NCBI GenBank assembly: GCA_019649035.1 | Contig: BMAT01009755.1 | Span: 59,944 to 80,840 of the forward strand | Reading direction: 5' to 3' | Source: Elysia marginata | Lineage: Eukaryota; Mollusca; Gastropoda; Plakobranchidae | Length of the DNA stretch: 20,897 bases | Part shown: in pieces, positions 14,937-20,897 of the stretch | Layout: the number at the start of each line of letters is the position of its first letter | Numbering within the stretch: position 1 is the first letter of the stretch | Position numbers and translations under genes: made by a program | Notes under the pieces: model-generated | What the model saw: the letters and a program-made list of their open reading frames with translations, nothing else | What the model was told of the DNA's origin: nothing | Database searches by the model: none

Positions 14937-17369
14937 TTATTCATAAAAAAAAATTTTTTTAAAAAATAGTTATTGTTTTGTTCAATCGCATCATTTTAGA
15001 GCTCCCCACAAGATCTTAGAGTTATAATTGATGTAAAAATTTAATTAATTATTATTAACAAGCATTTGCCAAACCGGCCACCAGGAGACTTAGCAAAAAA
15101 TTTCATAGCTTTTCTGGCTGGCCATGTATAGAGCTGCCATGGTCTTGAAGATTTTTATGGCAAGAGGTCTCATAGTGCTGTTAATTTCACGTTGGCAATG
15201 ACATGCACAAATCAGACAACTACTTTAAACCAGCTATGTGCACTTATCAATAGAGAACCGGCTACACGTGCTGTAAACTAGCCTGGTGTCACATTAAAAA
15301 CTATTTCAATTATTTTAAAAAAAAAGCAAGTGATATTGCTAGCTTGGCTTAGGACAAAGTTAGGTCAACCCCCAAAATAGCAATTCCTGAACCTTGATTT
15401 CCAAAAATAGCTTTTTCTTTCTCCGGTAAAATTTGGTTCCCTCTTTACAGATGGTTTGAGAAGATCGCGATAGTTAGCACTTCCCTAAGCTCCCATGGTA
15501 AGCAAGCTAAACAGCATACTAGCACAAAGTAAACATGAGTGCTCGACTGATTTATCTCGTTTTAGGTATGGTTAAAACAAAATGGATCCATCTTAAGTGG
15601 TCCGGCCCTCTAAAAATAGATTGAAAAAATAACATAAATGAAATTTATTTCATCTTCTCTTTATGGAATGTCGAACCTGCATAAGAGCGTCCTTTCCTCT
15701 CACACCTGGCCCTCGCATACAAAAACATACACTATGGTTATATGCCCTGTGTAGCTTCTGACATGAAAATGCGTGTGAGTTACTATCATAGGCATACATG
15801 ATTTGGGAAAAAAATCTTTCGCAGAACAGACGGAAAACCATTTATTTGAACAAAATATACCAAAGGTGCTCCTCAACCATTAAGTTCATAATTATCGGAG
15901 AGAAACATATTGGGATGTTACCTTCCTCGTGGCTCAACATCGTGATAGTGGTGCCAATGCCCTCTGCATCGCTGCATTTTCCTTCTCAGTCTAGGACTGG
16001 TACCCACAATATTATAAACTTTGAAAAGTGAAAAACCAAGGGCGAAAATCCTACTTAAGCTAAAGGACTTTTTTTTTCAAATTAGAAACTATTTTTGACG
16101 ACTAATTGGTAAAATCCCAAACCATTTTGTTGTGTAATGATGTCAAAAACAAAAAAGAGATAATTAATTTATTCCATAAATTATTAATAGTAAAAAATAC
16201 ACGTGAAAAAAGAGGTTTTATATTTTGCACTGTAAAAGTGTCCAGTATCAAATTTGCAGGAAATACAACAGGATAAACAAAAGCAAGCCAATGTATCTTT
16301 TTTCAGATCTTTGAACCGATCAATCTCATGTAAAGTTTCAGAAAAGTACTCTTGGTATACTCCTCCAAGAGGTGAATTGAAGATGTAAAAATAGAGACAA
16401 CGATTAGTTGAGCCACACTGGGGGACGAATAGTTAAGTTATCAAAGGTTTGAAGGCAAAACACTGATCCAGATGGTAGCAACATTTCTGTCAGTGCATTG
16501 AACAAGATCGATGGGAGGGTATCACAGTAACGTCATAATGACCGGCGGATTAAAAAATGGTTTGATTGTTCAGAGATACACACCAGTTAGAAAGGTGGTG
16601 TAAAATAATGTTCAAGTTATCGAGGCTAAGACGATGATAGGACAGAAGCAGTTCAAGCCACAGTTACATATAATCTTAAGTCGAGTGAAGAATATGCCCG
16701 ATAAGAATAACACGTTTGCACCGTAGATTTGGGTTAGTTATAGTACAAAGCCTCGTAAAAGATTAGAACATGTAAAATACATAAACGTTTTAAAAATATT
16801 TCCAAGATGACAAATCAAACCAAACTATACCAAAACAAAACAAAAAGCATGCTGGATACATACAGTGGCTGATGTTGCGAAAAAAGTTAGCGATTTTTGC
16901 CAATTACAATGATTTAATGTTTCAGGAGGCGCTTTGGTGACAGGTGGGCCGCAGGATCATTATAGCCGCTTCTTTCTGTAAAAAAACGAAGAACGACAAA
17001 ACACTTTTTAAATTTTGTTCTCGCCTTAGTAAATTTACGCTCGACCTAAAAAAGCAACCTGTTTAGAGGTAGGAAAGGTCAGGTACATGGAAAGAGATCT
17101 TGGGGTATTATCAGACTCAGAACACCATAATAAATCTTATTTACAGGAATATTGTTAAAGCTTAAGAAAACTTAAAGGAGACATGAATGAATATTTATAG
17201 AATAAAAAAAATGGAAAAGCCAAAACCATCAATGTTCCTTTAAAAATATAAAAATAGGCCTACTTTCAACCCGCGCACCCCCCCCTTTTTTTTCCCAATT
17301 ACTTTTTTGTAGCTTTTATTATGACCTTCACAGTAGCTTCCTCATCTGTTCGTTAAACAAGACCTATTC
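14937..17369. other. intergenic sequence, nothing recognised
   Basis: AT-rich with scattered A- and T-runs and no recognisable gene, RNA or repeat. Short open frames at 15650-15841 (minus) and 15798-16031 (plus) lack any recognisable motif and look like chance. A C-run followed by a T-run is at 17278-17294. Confidence 0.6.
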
Positions 17370-17730
17370 AGCCCGGGAGAGGGTTTCAAGTGCTGACAGA
17401 CCACGCCCAGTATACACCCAATGCCACGCCCTCCGTGTTTTATGACAGTTTGTGGAGACAAACAAAGCGAAACCAGCGGGTGGGACATGGCTTCTTCCGA
17501 ACCTCATATGATGACATATTGGTGGGTCCGTAGTCCTTCTACGAATTTAAGAAAATTGTGGTTAAATATGGCAAGTGACACACTGAGCGGGGAATAGCTA
17601 GTATTCCTGCACCGCCTGATTTTCTCCCTCCTCCTATGGCATTATTGCCGCTGCTGGAGAAAGTGAAAACTATTCAGGCCGCTAAGCTGGTTTATAACAC
17701 TGCTGTCTTTCAATCTAGCTCTTACTTCGC
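17370..17730. other. GC-richer block, possible promoter or CpG region
   Basis: Base composition rises above the surroundings (gcccggga at 17371, ccacgccc at 17401 and 17424, gcgggtggg at 17478, gagcgggg at 17585). The two CCACGCCC motifs are KLF/SP1-like. No exon with family resemblance was seen on either strand. It may be a regulatory block or a decayed repeat. Confidence 0.25.
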
Positions 17731-17919
17731 GATTTTCTCTGATCAAACTCTGAGACTGGGCGTATCCCCTTTTCTTCTTTTCCTGTTCTTTTAAACTTTT
17801 AATGCCGTATCGTACTGTTATTATTAGATCAAAGCCACCTGTCTCTATCTTTGTCTGGGACGCATCTATTCAAACTGTTTCACTATTGTTGAAAAATTTC
17901 TTGCTTTTTCGTCTTCATA

Positions 17920-18115
17920 ATTATTTTATCTGTGTGAAATTTGCTTTTTGCACTACGTATCTTTGTCTTCTTCACGGGTTGTCTCTTCTTTACATCCACT
18001 CCCTCCCCCCCTCTTTCTCTTCATCTGTCACTCACTCGCTATCAATCTATGCTTTCTATCTTTTTTCTCCTTTTATTCCGCTATTTCTCTTCTCGATCCC
18101 CTCTATCACTTTCTT
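17920..18115 (+). repeat. pyrimidine-rich low-complexity stretch
   Basis: The plus strand is dominated by C and T (tcttcttcacgg, ctccctcccccc, tctttctcttcatctg, ctatttctcttctcgatcc). A 122-residue open frame (17802-18170) runs through it, Ser/Phe/Leu-rich as pyrimidine tracts produce, and is not called as a gene. Confidence 0.6.
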
Positions 18116-18415
18116 TATGAAAGTTGTACTTAAACAGCGTAGGGAAAAATTGATAATTGTTTCTTGTTGATAATATTACATCATAGGTAAAGATGTATAC
18201 CAGATGCTATACAAAAATACACGCAAGGTGATCGTGTTGAAAACTGAGCGCTGATGTCAACGCATGGAGAGGAATATTCCAGTACAGAGTGCCATACTCA
18301 CAGAGACCATCACAATTATCCTGTGAAAGGACGGGTTGCTGCGTTTTAAAGCAACCTCAAAGGCACAGGCTGGACAAGCGTTCTGGGAAAACCACCGCAC
18401 AAAATTATTTCAACT
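18116..18415. other. intergenic stretch before the RT remnant
   Basis: Nothing recognised. This could be the more decayed upstream part of the same retrotransposon, but I could not find the FADD catalytic motif expected there. Confidence 0.4.
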
Positions 18416-19440
18416 AATGCAAACAATCTAAGATGACCAATAAAAAGACTGAGATTATGTTAGTTGAGACTCTATCCAATGAAAGACATTGATAGAAATA
18501 ATGTAAATGTATGTAGTGAGATAACTAAGATTTCCCCATAAGTTACAAATCTGGGAGTTTTTATTAATAGAGCTGTCCTTCGAAAAAGCTGCCTCTAATG
18601 TTTAAAAAAATGTTTCCTAGAGCTAAGAAAATTAGCCGCTTAGGACCTTACTTTGATGAAAAGGCTACAAAAATGTCCTTTCTTTTATAATTTCTAGAAT
18701 TGATTCCTATATTACAATTTATAAAAGGCTGACTTCTGATAGAATCAAAAGACTTAAATACATTCAAAACCATGCAGCAAGATTTGTAAAGCAAAAGACA
18801 ACCAACCACCCCTAGTCTGCAAGATCTTCATTGGCTCTCGATCCAGTTTAAAATTGACTGTAAGATTGCTGTACTCACACATCAGTAGCAGAAGTTTCTC
18901 TCTTATTTGGAAGACCTGCGATCGTTTGGTTTCTGTGTTTGATTTGCATGGCTAATTAGTGCTGGTGTGCTTTCGGATTCAAAGATTGCCTTTGGTGCGA
19001 TTTGGATCGTCCCATTTAAGTTAGGACGTAGCTAAGCAAGTACCTTCGCCATGAAACTTCTTTTTCAAGAAGCGTAGTGGCGACATGTAATAAGCTATGT
19101 TTCTCTCAATGGCAAAGTGGTGTATGTTGAAGCTACTATGTATCAGAGGTTCGAATCATACGAAAAGCAAGCGAATTTCGGCCATTTCAACATAAAGCCT
19201 ACTTCTCTCCACTGCTAATTTCATACCTTAAATATTTAAAGATTTACAAACCGTCTAGAAATCTTTGTTCAGAAAATAGATTAATCTTGGCAGTGCTTAA
19301 AACAAACCTGAAAGGTTTTGATGACAGATCTTTTTACCACATTTGCCTCAACATGCCTTCATTTTGTAGATCTAGGCCTCCATCTTAGTTTCTACGTCCA
19401 TCTCCATCTCAATACCGCACCAAATCGAAGAAGATCTAGT
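18416..19440 (+). pseudogene. non-LTR retrotransposon reverse transcriptase C-terminus, decayed and interrupted
   Basis: Conceptual segments in changing frames match the post-catalytic end of LINE ORF2 proteins of the Jockey/CR1-like kind: NKKTEIML (18440), VTNLGVFIN (18542), ELSFEKAASN (18570), AKKISRLGPYFDEKATK (about 18622), IISRID then SDRIKRLKYIQNHAARFVK (18690-18792), LQDLHWLSIQFKID then KIAVLT (18817-18878), and after a gap KPSRNLCSENRLILAV and TNLKGFDDRSFYH (19248-19342), then a poor match to the usual LR.SPS..FK.KLK ending near 19388-19438. At least four frameshifts and several stops rule out function. The catalytic FADD region and endonuclease are absent. The ORF is split by 18880-19205. 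Clade assignment is tentative. Confidence 0.75.
18880..19205. mobile_element. insertion inside the RT remnant, with tRNA-like Pol III boxes
   Basis: The RT match stops after KIAVLT (18878) and resumes around 19205-19215, leaving about 325 bases with no RT resemblance, whereas family members have only a dozen or so residues here. The insert contains TGGCAAAGTGG (19110-19120, box A-like) and GGTTCGAATCA (19148-19158, box B-like) at tRNA-like spacing, suggesting a second, unrelated SINE family. Acceptor and T-stem pairing is poor, so it is not a functional tRNA. Edges are approximate and I found no clear target duplication. Confidence 0.4.
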
Positions 19441-20350
19441 ATCCGTCGCTGAACTATGTTTAGAGTGTCGAGAGAACTTGAAGAGCTCAGGTAATAACAG
19501 GGGCGTTCTGTGCCCAGCACGACTTCCCACCTAAAGCACCCATCGTCTTCAGTCTAGAGGTCTTCACGCACCCTTGACGCTCCGCTGGAAAATATGGTGC
19601 CCACTCCGAAACACAAATTTCCGCCAGCTCTCCATCCCCCGAGCCTTATTTTGTGGTCAATAGAGTTTTCGAGGAATTGACTGCAAATTGAACTTAGCAT
19701 ACTTGACCACCTTTGGTGTTTTTCACAAAGTAATGACCGTCTCAAGATGCTCGAGAAGGACAAAAACCACTAAAGAGAGATACCGAGAAATCTAGAAGAG
19801 GTATAGCACAAAAATTACATACTGTGTGCGCCGTGTGTGTGTGTGTGAGTGGGGAAAATTAGAAACATAAATTGGTTTATTTCCGAGTATTTAAAGTCGT
19901 TGCTAGGGGGTAAGCTAGGGAGAGAGCGAGAGGAAATTTTGACACAACCAAGTCTTGCCTATTGAGTGTGTAATTATTAATTGTGTTTGATGTGTCTGTA
20001 TAAATAAATAATGCTCAAGAAGGTCCAAATTTTTCTGCTGCATGCGGAGACTTTTGTCCTAAAAAAATGACCGCGCTGTCATGATAATTTCGAAGAAACC
20101 CTTCTGATAGGGGATGTCGACATCAGTAATTACTTTGTTGTTTAAATCGTAAGAGTTGTCCTCCAAGCGTTGGTAATAGCACCATACAAGAAATAAATTA
20201 ATGCACAATGTTCTATTTGGCAAAGAAGTATGGACTGGGTTGTTATTTTTTCATGATTTCTTCTGTTTTACGTCCTGCTTTTTTCTAATAATATTCGCTG
20301 TTTTTGTCAGCACTACCTTTTTCGATACACTGCATAGTTTCTACTTTTTC
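19441..20350. other. intergenic, short GT microsatellite only
   Basis: Nothing gene-like was recognised. A GT run lies at about 19833-19848. A 69-residue minus-strand frame (19554-19763) has no known motif. Confidence 0.55.
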
Positions 20351-20378
20351 TGTAGTAGTAGAGTAGTAGCAGTAGTAA

Positions 20379-20410
<32 letters not shown>

Positions 20411-20482
20411 CTAGTAGTAGTAAAAGAAGTAGTAATAGTAGTGGTAAGGTTGTAGTAGTAGTAGTAGTGGTAGTAGCAGTAT

Positions 20483-20553
<71 letters not shown>
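20351..20553 (+). repeat. TAG/GTA trinucleotide microsatellite
   Basis: About 200 bases of (GTA)n, imperfect in its first half (caa-, gta-, aag-type interruptions such as agcagtagtaatag and gtaaaagaagtag) and almost perfect at 20485-20553. It directly abuts the 3' end of the minus-strand SINE. Confidence 0.95.
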
Positions 20554-20866
20554 TGGTTACAGTCTTCCCCTAACGAAGGCAACATCAAGACTACATAATT
20601 ATTTCACCCAGCAGGCCAATACACTTCAGAGCAAATTCAACCCATATTTCAAAGCATAAGTACAGCTGCCTGTTAGGCGCTCAAATACTATCATTCCATA
20701 AAATCCAAGCACTGCCTTTAGCCAGTATCCATTTTACAGGTGGTTGGACTAAGGAAAGTGTGGAAAACTGCTTTCCTGTAGCAATTAAACCATTCGTCGT
20801 GGTTGGGAATCGAACATGCAACTATCAAATCACGAGTTTGAAGCGCCAAACACAGAGTCACGCTGC
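20553..20866 (-). mobile_element. minus-strand copy of the tRNA-derived SINE
   Basis: The reverse complement aligns along almost all of the 14611-14936 copy: a degraded head with box B TTCGATTCC (20805-20813 on plus as ggaatcgaa), then accacctgtaaaatgg, actggctaaaggcagtgctt, agtatttgagcgcctaacag, atgggttgaatttgctct, ggcctgctggg and a tail equivalent to gactctaaacat. Box A is strongly mutated, so it is an old, inactive copy. It lies inside a TAG microsatellite on both sides. Confidence 0.82.
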
Positions 20867-20897
20867 TAGTAGTAGTAGTAGTTGTAGTAGTAGTGGT
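20867..20897 (+). repeat. TAG microsatellite, continuation at window edge
   Basis: (TAG)n with one TTG interruption, running off the end of the window; same motif and phase type as 20351-20553 on the other side of the SINE. Confidence 0.9.

Noticed and set aside
17802..18170. 122-residue plus-strand frame with hydrophobic stretches
   Set aside because: It coincides with a pyrimidine-rich tract that avoids stops by composition; no motif, no splice context and no family resemblance.
19554..19763. 69-residue minus-strand frame
   Set aside because: No recognisable motif or splice context, and it lies in DNA next to a decayed retrotransposon.
20313..20588. Minus-strand frame encoding long Thr, Leu and Tyr runs, and a plus-strand Val-rich frame
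   Set aside because: Both are translations of the TAG microsatellite and have no other sequence content.

Overview
The window looks like AT-rich nuclear DNA from an animal, most likely a mollusc (phylum is inference). Support: spliced plus-strand exons with GT..AG introns, a clear animal gene (RALGAPB), tRNA-derived SINE copies, a decayed non-LTR retrotransposon and long microsatellites. Nothing bacterial, viral or CRISPR-like was seen.

Gene region (1-14300). The only protein gene recognised is the 3' part of RALGAPB, the non-catalytic beta subunit of the Ral GTPase-activating complex. Nine plus-strand exons (733-912, 1159-1231, 1723-1896, 4200-4338, 5243-5452, 6432-6938, 7297-7498, 8444-8560, 9752-9869) join in frame into the last 572 codons plus a TGA at 9867-9869. 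The 5' exons lie upstream of the window. The encoded part covers the C-terminal Rap/Ran-GAP-like domain. The usual catalytic G-N-D motif appears as G-P-D, and a long Gly/Ser/Pro-rich segment sits within the domain. Downstream is AT-rich, ORF-poor sequence with several AATAAA signals to about 14285, probably alternative 3' UTR ends.

Introns. The 2.3-kb intron 1897-4199 holds a 1,703-bp element (2391-4093) with 24-bp terminal inverted repeats and TA flanks, like a non-autonomous Tc1/mariner transposon. Its interior is built from degenerate repeats marked by GTTATGTCC, in an alternating two-type pattern of about 360 bp. This is the most unusual structure in the window. Intron 4339-5242 contains a near-perfect 30-bp-arm hairpin. 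Intron 8561-9751 contains an old SINE fragment.

Downstream region (14300-20897). No host gene was recognised. It contains a 5'-truncated SINE tail followed directly by a full SINE (14503-14936), a GC-richer block near 17370-17730, a pyrimidine-rich stretch (17920-18115), a frameshifted reverse-transcriptase C-terminus (18416-19440) split by about 325 bp of unrelated DNA carrying a second tRNA-like promoter, and a minus-strand copy of the first SINE family (20553-20866) embedded in a TAG trinucleotide array.
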